Made by a program: the position numbers and the translations under genes. The notes beneath the pieces were generated by a model. The model had not been told where the DNA came from and did not search any database. It was given only the letters and a program-made list of their open reading frames with translations. DNA of 48,288 bases from Granulosicoccus sp. (lineage in GTDB: Bacteria; Pseudomonadota; Gammaproteobacteria; Granulosicoccales; Granulosicoccaceae): the NCBI GenBank assembly GCA_023301795.1, contig JALZVU010000044.1, positions 1 through 48,288 of the forward strand. Direction: 5' to 3'. Shown piece by piece: positions 8,858 to 17,527 of this stretch; position 1 is the stretch's first letter, and each line of letters begins with the position of its first letter.

Positions 8858-9739
8858 ATGTTTTTCAGTAATATTTTTTTTAGTAAAAAGACCTTAGCAA
8901 TATTCAGTTTTTTATCATTCTTCTCATCGTTCGTTTCCGCGGGCACGTTTACACCCGCTGCCGGTACAACAATTACAACCACCAGCGTCACCGTTGCCTG
9001 GCAGAGCACAGGCTCAGAGCAATGGGTTCGGGCATTCAATGCTGACAGTGTCCGAACATTCGACTCTGGACGACAAACCAGCAGTACAGGTCAAGTCGAT
9101 GTTCCAGTTGCGGCATCAACTAGCGAGCTGACAATTATTTTTTATGAAAAAAATACTAATGGTGCCTGGGGATCAACGACACGCACCTACAGTGTCTCAA
9201 TGGATGGATCTGATGGCGATGGCGATTCCGGTGGCGGGGACACCGGCGGAAATGGTGGTGACGACACACTGGCCGCTCTTTCGTGCAGCACTGATCAAAT
9301 AGCAAAATTCAACGGTAGTATTTGGGTTTGTGCGGCTGACGATGTGTCAAACCTTGACGCTGGCGATGTGGTGAGCGCTTTTGAGGCTATCTATTGCGTG
9401 GCCGGTGAAGAACTGATGCGAACAAACAGTGGCAAGGTTGCTTGCCTCACTGCACCTTCAGATTGCCCGATTCTGAATGAAGTGAACGCTCTATTTGCTA
9501 ATGATTTATCTCTGGAACAACAAGGTCTTGAAGTGGGTCGCGACGAAACCAGTTTTTGTTTTGCAAACAACCCGGACCATCGCGTTGCCCTGGAAGGAGG
9601 CGTTTTTGACGCGTTTACTTTGACCTACCGACCTGACAATGATCCTGCTCCAGAACAGATTGTTGAAATCTTTATCGCAGGTCGAGACCGTGCAGCAGCC
9701 TGTGCGGTAGCAATGGGATGTGAGAACTTCGGACGCTAA
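8858..9739 (+). CDS. Secreted protein of unknown function with Ig-like domain and Gly/Asp linker
   Basis: The 293-residue product begins with a long hydrophobic signal peptide ending near VSAG (residue 30). Residues 30-120 look like a beta-sandwich (fibronectin/Ig-like) with alternating Thr/Val strands. Residues 122-140 are a Gly/Asp linker (DGDGDSGGGDTGGNGGDD). The C-terminal 150 residues contain eight cysteines, suggesting disulfides, beginning LSCSTDQIAKFNGSIWVC. A good ribosome-binding site, AGGAG at 8846-8850, sits seven bases before the ATG. It should be exported to the periplasm or outside. I recognise no catalytic motif and no assigned family. It stands alone as a single transcript ended by a perfect 13-bp hairpin. 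Confidence 0.72.
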   Translation: MFFSNIFFSKKTLAIFSFLSFFSSFVSAGTFTPAAGTTITTTSVTVAWQSTGSEQWVRAFNADSVRTFDSGRQTSSTGQVDVPVAASTSELTIIFYEKNTNGAWGSTTRTYSVSMDGSDGDGDSGGGDTGGNGGDDTLAALSCSTDQIAKFNGSIWVCAADDVSNLDAGDVVSAFEAIYCVAGEELMRTNSGKVACLTAPSDCPILNEVNALFANDLSLEQQGLEVGRDETSFCFANNPDHRVALEGGVFDAFTLTYRPDNDPAPEQIVEIFIAGRDRAAACAVAMGCENFGR

Positions 9740-9760
9740 TACCAGCAGTCCTTAGCGAAA

Positions 9761-9796
9761 CTGCCTGTTCAATACTGATATCCATTGAACAGGCAG
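9761..9796. terminator. Bidirectional terminator hairpin
   Basis: CTGCCTGTTCAAT (9761-9773) and ATTGAACAGGCAG (9784-9796) form a perfect 13-bp stem with a 10-base loop, between a plus-strand gene ending at 9739 and a minus-strand gene ending at 9807. A weak TTTCG tail follows on the minus strand only, so termination efficiency is uncertain. Confidence 0.65.
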
Positions 9797-9806
9797 CCCC
9801 GCCCCG

Positions 9807-11693
9807 CTATGGGGTTAGCTCTTTCTTCATTTGCGCCTTAAGCTCTAATTCCCATTCCTGTCTGTTTTCGCGCACGTATCGGGTGTAGCTACTATCCTCG
9901 GAATACAGATTCTCACTGTCATACACAGCGGCCAATTTGCGCATATTGTTCCGATCAAATTCTTCAAACACACCGATTAAACGCGTGGCCTTTTCGCGAG
10001 AATGTCCCAAGGCTTCAAACGTTGAACGCGCAGCACGGATAGAGCTATCGTAGGTTTCACGAATAATGTCACGGCAGCCAACGGACCATAAGTCATAGAC
10101 ATGCATTCGATCCACAGCTCGAGCCACAACATGGATGTGCGGATGGTGTTCCATGACATACCGGGCAAGCCCTGTTATCGCCTGTTTATCGTCAATAGCA
10201 ATAACCAGAACGTCGGCACTCTCAATGCCTGCTGCCGTTAACAGATCAGCACGTGTGGCGTCACCGTAGTACACGCTGATACCAAAATTACTCAGTATTT
10301 CCAGTTGCTCACTGCTGTAATCAACAACGTTAGGGTGAATGTCAGCCGCTTGAAGCGTACGGTTGATGATGCCGCCAAAACGCCCGTGCCCTGCAATGAT
10401 CACTTTTGATTCCGTGCTTATCTCATCTGCATCCCGAGACTGTATGGTGGAGTATCGCGGCGCAATAACCTTGTCATAAACGATAAACAGCGCTGGCGTG
10501 AGCAACATGGATAACGCCACCACCAACAAAAGAATATCAGCAACGGGGCTTGGCACAACCGAGCTTGCCACCGTGAAAGATACTAATACAAAACCAAATT
10601 CGCCCGCTTGCGCCAGCGCCAGTGCAAACAGCCATCTGTCAGCACCACTGAGTTTGAAAAAATAGCCCAGCACTAGCATTACAAGACACTTGAGTACGAT
10701 AAGACCGAGCGTAAGACCCACAATCAGCACAACGTTATCGGCCAACAAGGTAAAGTTGATACTGGCACCCACAGTGATAAAAAATATCCCCAGAACAATC
10801 CCCTTGAACGGCGCAATATTACTTTCCAGTTCATGCCGGTACTGACTATTGGCCATTACCACACCCGCCAGAAAAGTACCTAGCGCAGGCGACAGACCCA
10901 CCATTGTCATCAGCAACGCAATACCTACCACCATCATCAGCGCGGTACTGACAAACAGCTCGCGAAGATTAGCCCGAGCTACATACCGAAAAACAGGCCC
11001 TGTCAGGTACCGCCCTGCCACAATCACAAACCCGACAGCCGCAACAATAGCCAATGCTGCTTGCCACGCAGGTAGGCCCTCCACCAGATTAAGATTCAAC
11101 GACGAACCACCGTGAGAATCAGCTGATGACCCATCAGCACCCGCAGCTCCCCCGGCAGCAAACCCATCCACCAACTCAGGTAGCACAAGCAGTGGAATCA
11201 CTGCCATCATCGGGATCACGGCTATATCCTGAAACAACAGCACAGAAAACCCTGCCTGCCCGCCATCACTGCGCATCAGGCCTTTCTCATTGAATGTCTG
11301 AGTCACGATAGCGGTGGATGACAACACCAGAATAAATCCAATGGCTAATGCCACACTCCAAGGTTGCCCAAACATCATGGCCACCGCCATGATCACTAAC
11401 ACCGTCACACCCACCTGCAACCCGCCGAGAAGAAAAATCCGCGAGCGCATATCCCATAGCACCTTGGGCTGCATTTCCAGGCCTATGACAAACAACATCA
11501 TCACCACGCCAAACTCGGTGAGGTGCTGCAGCCCGATAACATCCACCCCTATCAACGTTAATATGGGTGAGATGATCACACCGGCAATCAGGTAGCCCAA
11601 CACCGACCCCAATCCACATCGGGTAGCTAATGGCACAGCGACAATACCTGCCAGAAACAGGACAAACATAATCAGTAAAAAATCAGCAGTCAT
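9807..11693 (-). CDS. Monovalent cation:proton antiporter-2 (CPA2) with RCK/TrkA-N domain, KefB/KefC-like
   Basis: The 628-residue inner-membrane protein has about a dozen hydrophobic segments in residues 1-400, including GLGSVLGYLIAGVIISP and the conserved ALAQAGEFGFVL of Kef-type antiporters. A cytosolic RCK_N Rossmann domain begins near residue 415 (KVIIAGHGRFGGIINRTL), with the acidic ligand position in PNVVDYS. Such proteins exchange K+ (or Na+) for H+ and may be gated by glutathione adducts or nucleotides. The His-rich/Ser-rich loop near residue 190 (SADSHGGSS) is unusual filler between membrane helices. It is 41 bp downstream of the rhodanese gene on the same strand. Whether it is truly glutathione-gated cannot be told. 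Confidence 0.9.
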   Translation of the reverse strand: MTADFLLIMFVLFLAGIVAVPLATRCGLGSVLGYLIAGVIISPILTLIGVDVIGLQHLTEFGVVMMLFVIGLEMQPKVLWDMRSRIFLLGGLQVGVTVLVIMAVAMMFGQPWSVALAIGFILVLSSTAIVTQTFNEKGLMRSDGGQAGFSVLLFQDIAVIPMMAVIPLLVLPELVDGFAAGGAAGADGSSADSHGGSSLNLNLVEGLPAWQAALAIVAAVGFVIVAGRYLTGPVFRYVARANLRELFVSTALMMVVGIALLMTMVGLSPALGTFLAGVVMANSQYRHELESNIAPFKGIVLGIFFITVGASINFTLLADNVVLIVGLTLGLIVLKCLVMLVLGYFFKLSGADRWLFALALAQAGEFGFVLVSFTVASSVVPSPVADILLLVVALSMLLTPALFIVYDKVIAPRYSTIQSRDADEISTESKVIIAGHGRFGGIINRTLQAADIHPNVVDYSSEQLEILSNFGISVYYGDATRADLLTAAGIESADVLVIAIDDKQAITGLARYVMEHHPHIHVVARAVDRMHVYDLWSVGCRDIIRETYDSSIRAARSTFEALGHSREKATRLIGVFEEFDRNNMRKLAAVYDSENLYSEDSSYTRYVRENRQEWELELKAQMKKELTP

Positions 11694-11734
11694 GGATCTT
11701 CCGTGGTGACGTAATCAATCTATCGTCGGGTAGG

Positions 11735-12565
11735 CTAGTACGTTGCGTGGTAGTGCGATCCTAACTGACATTGGCACTCGGTATCCTTCGGCACTGCTAG
11801 CTGGCAATAATTACATAGTCCAGCACCAGTGGGATCCAGCTGCGGTGTCAACTCCACACGCCCATCAAAGACGAAACAGTTACCGTCCCAATGATCAGCC
11901 TCGCTGTGTTGCAGGTAATTAATCAAGCCGCCTTCGATCTGATACACCTCTTCAAAGCCCTCGGACAACAACCAGGGCGCTGCTTTTTCACACCGAATAC
12001 CGCCCGTGCAAAACGTCACCATTGGCTGAGACTTGTCGAGTGTCCCCTGCTCCAGTGCATTCAGTACGGCTTCTTTGAAATGCCGAAAATGCTTGATATT
12101 CAAATGCGAGGCGGTACGGAAAGTTCCGGATACAATTTCGTAGTCATTGCGAGTATCGAGTAGCGTCAACGGCCGATTCTCATCAAGCCAGCGGTCTAGT
12201 GTTTGGGCCGATACCGCTGGAGCCACAGGACGCGCAGCTTGAAGATTAATACTGTCTTGTCCATCAAACGCGATAATTTCGGTGCGCACCCTCACCCGCA
12301 AACGCTTGTGCGGCACAAAGCTTGAGCTGCTGCGCTTGAGCCAGAGACCTTGCAACGGTTCGTGCGTGTCGAAACACGCCACTGCTGCCTCAATCTGTGT
12401 AGACGTGCCTGCAACGCTCACATTGATACCTTCGCCCGCCAGCAGTACCGCACCCCTCACCCCGATGGTTGATAGCTCATCCTGAAGCTGCGCTTTTAAC
12501 GCCTCGGGATCAGCGATCAGTACAAACCGGTAGCCCGATAAATTGACGATGCAAGTAGGTGACAT
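11735..12565 (-). CDS. trhO: tRNA uridine(34) hydroxylase, rhodanese family (TrhO/YceA)
   Basis: The 276-residue protein has the TrhO layout. The N-terminal ferredoxin-like part carries LLAGEGINVSVAG. The rhodanese domain carries LLDTRNDYE and the active-site loop FCTGGIRCEKAAPWLL with Cys186. A short cysteine tail (CNYCQLAV, CQCQLGSHYH) resembles a metal site. The family performs oxygen-dependent hydroxylation of U34 in certain tRNAs, the first step to 5-(carboxy)methoxyuridine. The frame extends upstream to a TTG at 12622. I prefer the internal ATG at 12565 because family similarity starts there, although neither start has a clean ribosome-binding site. It is shorter than the 350-residue E. 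coli protein, as is usual for many homologues. Confidence 0.87.
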   Translation of the reverse strand: MSPTCIVNLSGYRFVLIADPEALKAQLQDELSTIGVRGAVLLAGEGINVSVAGTSTQIEAAVACFDTHEPLQGLWLKRSSSSFVPHKRLRVRVRTEIIAFDGQDSINLQAARPVAPAVSAQTLDRWLDENRPLTLLDTRNDYEIVSGTFRTASHLNIKHFRHFKEAVLNALEQGTLDKSQPMVTFCTGGIRCEKAAPWLLSEGFEEVYQIEGGLINYLQHSEADHWDGNCFVFDGRVELTPQLDPTGAGLCNYCQLAVPKDTECQCQLGSHYHATY

Positions 12566-12832
12566 TCCTGAGGATAGACCTTGATTTAATAGCAGAACGC
12601 GGCATGTGAACCGCCCTGACAAGCAACACGATAGTAAACGGTGGCCAACTCTACCGTTGATCTATCACCGCTGGTCCACGAGCACATTCACAGCTATCAT
12701 GATTCACAGTTATAATACAGTGTGCCGGCCGATTAGTTATGGCGCAGCCAGAGTGATTGAACTCAGGCTGTATTGACTCTCGACTCACAGCCAGCAAATC
12801 CCTGTTTCCAACGACACAAACCGAGTATCTCC

Positions 12833-13825
12833 ATGAGCTTCAATGCACTTCTGGTAGAAAAAGACGAAGACGGTAAAACGCACGCCTCCGTGCAGAGTAC
12901 GGATGAGTCACAGCTGCCTGAAGCTGATGTCACAATCGATGTCGAGTTTTCCACGGTCAATTACAAAGACGGCTTATGCATCGGCCCAGGTGGCGGTCTG
13001 GTGCGCAACTATCCCCATGTACCTGGTATCGACCTGGCAGGCACCGTGGCCAAGTCAGATTCCGACCGGTATGCTCCTGGTGACAAAGTCGTACTTACGG
13101 GCTGGCGTGTAGGCGAGGCCTGGTGGGGTGGGTATTCGCAAAAAGCACGCGTGAAAAGCGACTGGCTGGTGCCGCTGCCAGAGGGCATCACAACGCGCCA
13201 GGCCATGGCTGTGGGAACCGCCGGTGTGGCTGCTGTGCTTGCCGTAATGGCACTGGAGGATCACGGCCTGAAAACGCAGGATGGCCCGGTGTTGGTCACA
13301 GGCGGCGCGGGCGGCGTAGGCTCAATTGCCATCGCCATCTTGCACAACCTTGGGTATGAGGTGGCGGCCGTAACAGGACGTCCGGAAACCCATGATTACC
13401 TCAAAGGCCTTGGCGCAACCACCATTGTGGCGCGAGAAGAGTTGAACGAGCTGGTCAAACGCCCCCTCGAGACAGAAACCTGGGCAGGCTGCGTGGATGC
13501 TGTTGGCGGTGACATGCTGGCTCGCCTACTCGGCCAGCTAAAATATGGAGCGTCAGTGGCTGCCGTGGGACTTGCCGGCGGTCCCAAACTTAATGCTACC
13601 GTACTGCCCTTTCTACTGCGCGGGGTGAATATTCTGGGTATTGATTCTGTCATGCAACCTTATGACAACCGACTGCGCGCCTGGCAACGGCTGAGCGACA
13701 CACTTCCGATGGATAAGCTTGAGGCCATGGTAAGCCCAGCCACGTTGACTGATCTGCCAGAGCTAGGTAACAAAATCCTAGCGGGCCAGGTACAGGGACG
13801 CGTGGTTGTTGACGTTAACGCCTAA
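12833..13825 (+). CDS. acuI: Acryloyl-CoA reductase-like quinone oxidoreductase (AcuI/YhdH family)
   Basis: The 330-residue medium-chain dehydrogenase/reductase matches the AcuI/YhdH length (about 325-330). It shows the family segments NYKDGLCIGPGG, PHVPGIDLAGTV, LTGWRVGEAWWGGYSQKA and the NADPH-binding VTGGAGGVGSIA at about 156-165. AcuI reduces toxic acryloyl-CoA to propionyl-CoA with NADPH, in DMSP and 3-hydroxypropionate metabolism. No zinc site is present. The ATG at 12833 matches family starts; an in-frame TTG 60 bases upstream is less likely. It stands alone, divergent from trhO, and no DMSP lyase or demethylase gene is visible here, so the physiological substrate is open. Confidence 0.85.
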   Translation: MSFNALLVEKDEDGKTHASVQSTDESQLPEADVTIDVEFSTVNYKDGLCIGPGGGLVRNYPHVPGIDLAGTVAKSDSDRYAPGDKVVLTGWRVGEAWWGGYSQKARVKSDWLVPLPEGITTRQAMAVGTAGVAAVLAVMALEDHGLKTQDGPVLVTGGAGGVGSIAIAILHNLGYEVAAVTGRPETHDYLKGLGATTIVAREELNELVKRPLETETWAGCVDAVGGDMLARLLGQLKYGASVAAVGLAGGPKLNATVLPFLLRGVNILGIDSVMQPYDNRLRAWQRLSDTLPMDKLEAMVSPATLTDLPELGNKILAGQVQGRVVVDVNA

Positions 13826-13843
13826 TCCCAGCTAGTCAAGAAT

Positions 13844-13871
13844 CACGCAATTCTTCCACAAGAATTGCGTG
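13844..13871. terminator. Bidirectional terminator hairpin
   Basis: CACGCAATTCTT (13844-13855) and AAGAATTGCGTG (13860-13871) form a perfect 12-bp stem with a four-base CCAC loop. It is placed between the convergent acryloyl-CoA reductase-like gene and a minus-strand gene ending at 13890. GGTTTCG follows on the plus strand and ATTCTTG on the minus strand. Confidence 0.72.
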
Positions 13872-13889
13872 GTTTCGTCAACAGTCAGG

Positions 13890-15302
13890 CTAAGCCCTGA
13901 ACCCGAACAATGTATTGTTCACGATGTGTTCGGCCGTGCTTGGCGCCAGTGAATTCTCCCAGTTTCCGCGACCATCGGGAATCTGGGAGAGCACATTGCG
14001 AGAATAGATTTCCAGCAGCGCAGGATCACTGCAATCAATCCCGGCAAGGAAATCGTTTTCTAACAGATGCTGATACAAGAATCGCATGTGCTTGGCAACT
14101 TCAATATCCTTGAAGTCTCTCAGGTTGTTATGATCATCCAGCTCTGGATACACAAACAGACGGGTATTATCAGGAAACAGCTTACCAAAGCCTTCCAGTA
14201 TTCCGCCTTCAACACCCACGTATTTTTTCTCATCAAATATTTCTTTTATGTTAACCATACCCAGCACGATGCCAATTTGGCGAGCAGTGTATTGCCGAAA
14301 AAAGGCACGTAACGAAAAATAGCGTGTGTAATCCGAGATCATGACGCTGTATCCCAGCTCGTTCAGCAACTCCACACGCGTGATGAGATCCGCCTCAGGC
14401 ACCATCAGATCCTTACCGTACGCATCGTTAATGGATATCTCAGCAAGTACCACGGTGTTATCGTCATCCACACCGTCCAGCTTTTTAAACGCCTCAAACC
14501 CTTGATCTATCATGTCGCTATTAAGCTTTGTAACAGGCTTAAAAGAGCCACGCGTAGTTAATACATTTTTCTTATAGAGCATCTCTGCAGGCACGCCCAC
14601 CTGCCCATCAGGGGTAAACATGATGGCACGCGTCTTCCAGCTACGAATAAGATGAAGATTTTTTGCGCGGTTATCCAGATCGTCAAAATACGGTCCCTTG
14701 AATTCTATGGAATCGACTTCGATCACACCGTTCGGCAAATTGTCCGTCAGTGAATCAATGAGACGGCGAGGATCTTCAAAATAGTAGAACGCCCCGTAGA
14801 TAATGTTGATCCCCAAAATACCAAGCGTGTCCTGCTGCTGCTCTGCAGTGTCTTCCAGCATGCGTACATGCACTATGATGTCTGAGGGTTCAGCCTGCGG
14901 ATACATCTGCAGCCTGATGCCGCACCACGCATGACATTCGTTACTTCTGTTAAAACTCTTGGCAGACACGGTGGCTGCATAAGAGAAGTAGCGCGAAGAC
15001 TTTGGTCTCAATGTTCCCAATCGCGACACAACCAGTTCAAATTCTTTGTCCAGCATGGCTCTCACACGCGACTGACTGACATACCGGCCACCTTCCTGAA
15101 TACCGTATATGGCATCAGAGAATTGCATATCGTAGGCAGAAATTGTCTTGGCTACCGTGCCCGCTGCAGCACCTGCCAGAAAAAACTGTCGAGCCACTTC
15201 CTGACCGGCACCAATTTCAGCAATGGTGCCGTACTTCTTCTCGTCCAGATTGAGACGTAGCGCTTTGTTAAGCGTGGTGCGTGAACTGACGTTGTTGTCC
15301 AT
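13890..15302 (-). CDS. Conserved protein of unknown function (about 470 residues)
   Basis: The 470-residue product has no signal peptide and a regular, well-conserved look: near the N-terminus YGTIAEIGAGQEVARQFF and GTVAKTISAYDMQFSDAIYG, later YVSQSRVRAMLD, then INIIYGAFYY and a C-terminal RLFVYPEL. I recall broadly distributed homologues carrying contradictory database labels (for example TonB receptor or nicotinate-nucleotide adenylyltransferase). Nothing in the sequence supports either label: there is no signal peptide, TonB box or HxGH nucleotidyl motif. The ATG at 15302 is preferred over an upstream TTG because AAAGG precedes it by five bases. It lies 62 bp after the CaiD-like gene and may share its transcript. 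Function unknown, cytoplasmic location inferred. Confidence 0.8.
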   Translation of the reverse strand: MDNNVSSRTTLNKALRLNLDEKKYGTIAEIGAGQEVARQFFLAGAAAGTVAKTISAYDMQFSDAIYGIQEGGRYVSQSRVRAMLDKEFELVVSRLGTLRPKSSRYFSYAATVSAKSFNRSNECHAWCGIRLQMYPQAEPSDIIVHVRMLEDTAEQQQDTLGILGINIIYGAFYYFEDPRRLIDSLTDNLPNGVIEVDSIEFKGPYFDDLDNRAKNLHLIRSWKTRAIMFTPDGQVGVPAEMLYKKNVLTTRGSFKPVTKLNSDMIDQGFEAFKKLDGVDDDNTVVLAEISINDAYGKDLMVPEADLITRVELLNELGYSVMISDYTRYFSLRAFFRQYTARQIGIVLGMVNIKEIFDEKKYVGVEGGILEGFGKLFPDNTRLFVYPELDDHNNLRDFKDIEVAKHMRFLYQHLLENDFLAGIDCSDPALLEIYSRNVLSQIPDGRGNWENSLAPSTAEHIVNNTLFGFRA

Positions 15303-15364
15303 ATATACCTTTGAGCTGCCTTCTTGCAAATTTTATAGGGTGTGGGGATCCAACTACAAACTCA

Positions 15365-16156
15365 TCAACGCCCTGTCCAAACAGGCTTTCGCTTCTCTAC
15401 GAAAGCCTTGAGTCCTTCTGCCGCATCTTGCGAGCTGTACAGTGTATCCACTGTCGGCAATTGACGCTTGGTTACACGGTTAAGCGCATCGGTGAACTTA
15501 CTATTTTCGGCATCGCGAACGATCTCTTTAATAGCAGCAAATACCAACGGTGGCCCCGCGGCAAGCGTGCTCGCCAGTGCCCATGCCTGATCCAACAACT
15601 GATCAGCTGGATGAATCTGATTAACAAATCCCCACTGTGCAGCCTCCGTAACCTCTAGCCAGCGTCCTGTTAGTAGCATCTCCATGGCGATATGGTAGGG
15701 GATGCGCTTGGGCAATTTGATACTGGCCGCATCGGCAACGGTGCCAGAGCTAATTTCAGGCAATGCAAAACTGGCATGTGAGGCTGCCAGAATGATGTCG
15801 CAGGACAAAGCAATCTCTAACCCGCCACCACAACAGATGCCGTTAACGGCTGCGATAACTGGCTTGTTGAGATTAGGTAACTCCTGCAACCCGCCAAAGC
15901 CGCCCACACCATAATCACCATCAACCGCATCGCCATCGTCAGCGGCTTTCAGATCCCAGCCCGGGCAAAAAAACTTTGGCCCAGCGCCTGTGAGTATGGC
16001 AACCCGCAAATCCGGATTGTCGCGAAAGTCACGAAACACCTCTCCCATCACCCGACTGGTTGCAAGATCGACGGCGTTGGCCTTTGGCCTGTCCAGCGTA
16101 ACTTCAAGGATGCCATCAGAAATGCGCGTTTTAACCGGAGATAATTCTTGCTGCAT
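15365..16156 (-). CDS. Enoyl-CoA hydratase/isomerase family, crotonobetainyl-CoA hydratase-like (CaiD type)
   Basis: The 263-residue crotonase resembles E. coli CaiD (261 residues) closely along its length: LDRPKANAVD, GEVFRDFRDNPDLRVAILTG, a GWDLKAA loop, KPVIAAVNG, ASFALPE and a C-terminal EKRKPVWTGR. CaiD hydrates crotonobetainyl-CoA to carnitinyl-CoA. The ASFALPE glutamate region is kept, but the following loop reads SSGTVADAAS where CaiD has a proline/double-glycine loop, so substrate or activity may differ. It is 97 bp after the acyl-CoA dehydrogenase gene on the same strand, in a block with carnitine dehydrogenase. Assignment to crotonase is certain, to carnitine metabolism probable. 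Confidence 0.85.
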   Translation of the reverse strand: MQQELSPVKTRISDGILEVTLDRPKANAVDLATSRVMGEVFRDFRDNPDLRVAILTGAGPKFFCPGWDLKAADDGDAVDGDYGVGGFGGLQELPNLNKPVIAAVNGICCGGGLEIALSCDIILAASHASFALPEISSGTVADAASIKLPKRIPYHIAMEMLLTGRWLEVTEAAQWGFVNQIHPADQLLDQAWALASTLAAGPPLVFAAIKEIVRDAENSKFTDALNRVTKRQLPTVDTLYSSQDAAEGLKAFVEKRKPVWTGR

Positions 16157-16253
16157 GAACAGGCCTCAAAAGATGCTTGAAAAACAATGCGCTCAGTGTA
16201 ACGGTGTTTTGCTACAGCATGTTTTGCTCAAACAACCTTGCCAGACAGTCATA

Positions 16254-17417
16254 TCAAGCTCCCTTGGCACGCAACAACGATCGGGAAATAATGTGCCGCT
16301 GAATCTCCGATGTCCCTTCCCAGATACGTTCAATCCTTGCATCGCGCCAGATACGCTCTAGCGGTAGATCTTCCATCAAGCCCATACCGCCGTGAATCTG
16401 GATGGCCTCGTCAGCCACCATGGCCAGCATTTCTGTCGCTTTCAATTTGGCCATCGCCATGTCTGCATCGGAAGCAGTGCCTTGCTCGTAACACCACCCC
16501 GCATTCAAGATCATTAATTCGGCAGCTTTCATCTCCATCGCCATGTCTGCTAATTTAAACGACACCCCCTGAAACTTGCCAATAGGCTGCCCGAACTGTT
16601 CGCGCTGCGCCGCATAATCAACCGCGTGGTCAAACGCTCTCTCAGCTCTACCCAAACACGTTGCACCCACTTGCAAACGCGTAGCACCCAGCCAGTCGTT
16701 AGCCACATCAAAACCCTTGTGTACCTCACCCAGCACTTGCTCGGCAGGGATACGACAATCATCAAATTGCAGCACGCAATTGGTATAGCCACGATGCGAT
16801 ACATTGCGATAGCCATCAGTTACGGTGAACCCGTTCGTCCCCTTATCGACAAAGAACGCGGTTATCAGCTTCTTCTTGCCTCTAGGAGTATCTTCCTCAC
16901 CGGTTGCCATAAAGCAAATGGCAAAGTCAGCAATATCAGCGTGTGAGATAAAATGCTTGGTACCGTTAAGCACCCAGTCATCACCATCACGTACAGCGGT
17001 GGCCTTCATCCCGCGAAGATCAGATCCTGCTCCAGGTTCTGTCATCGCAAGGCAATCCCATTTTTCGCCAGCAACACAGGGCGCAAGATATCGCTCGCGT
17101 TGCGCAGGCGTGCCCGCACATAGAATGTTGGATGGCCGCGCTACCGCTGTCCAGTGTAAGGCGTAGTTAGCCCGACCAAGCTCTTTTTCATACAGCAACC
17201 ACGTGGGCGTATCCAAACCGGCCCCGCCAAACTGCTCTGGAATATTGGCCGCATACAGCCCGGCTTCAATGGCTTTTGCCTGAAGCTCTCGCACCAGATC
17301 CATATCCAGCTTACCGCTGCGCTCTATGGCGTCCTCGCAAGGGTAGAGCTCTTTTTCAACAAAGGCTCTCGTGGTCCTTACAACCATTTGCTGTTCTTCA
17401 GACAATCCGAAATTCAT
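16254..17417 (-). CDS. Acyl-CoA dehydrogenase
   Basis: The 387-residue flavoprotein has the full acyl-CoA dehydrogenase layout. It shows MTEPGAGSD (FAD/substrate region, about 125-135), a helical C-terminal half with RAFDHAVDYAAQREQFGQPI, IHGGMGLMEDLPLERIWRD, and the catalytic-base motif WEGTSEIQ with E367. It would oxidise an acyl-CoA to the trans-2-enoyl-CoA, passing electrons to ETF. By length and position it could work with the CaiD-like hydratase on a crotonobetainyl- or gamma-butyrobetainyl-type thioester, but overall it looks like a general acyl-CoA dehydrogenase rather than a close CaiA. The ATG at 17417 matches the usual MNFxLSEEQ start. Confidence 0.9.
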   Translation of the reverse strand: MNFGLSEEQQMVVRTTRAFVEKELYPCEDAIERSGKLDMDLVRELQAKAIEAGLYAANIPEQFGGAGLDTPTWLLYEKELGRANYALHWTAVARPSNILCAGTPAQRERYLAPCVAGEKWDCLAMTEPGAGSDLRGMKATAVRDGDDWVLNGTKHFISHADIADFAICFMATGEEDTPRGKKKLITAFFVDKGTNGFTVTDGYRNVSHRGYTNCVLQFDDCRIPAEQVLGEVHKGFDVANDWLGATRLQVGATCLGRAERAFDHAVDYAAQREQFGQPIGKFQGVSFKLADMAMEMKAAELMILNAGWCYEQGTASDADMAMAKLKATEMLAMVADEAIQIHGGMGLMEDLPLERIWRDARIERIWEGTSEIQRHIISRSLLRAKGA

Positions 17418-17527
17418 GGCAGATTCATGGTGTTAAACATTGCTCGATAAGTATCAGATTCCTATTCTGCAACTACTGCCGACAAATTCCCATCGATTTT
17501 TCTGCGTGCAGACTATCTGCGCTCAGA

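Noticed and set aside
12623-12832. Upstream TTG starts for trhO (12622) and the AcuI-like gene (12773)
   Set aside because: Extensions lack family similarity and ribosome-binding sites; internal ATGs match family N-termini.
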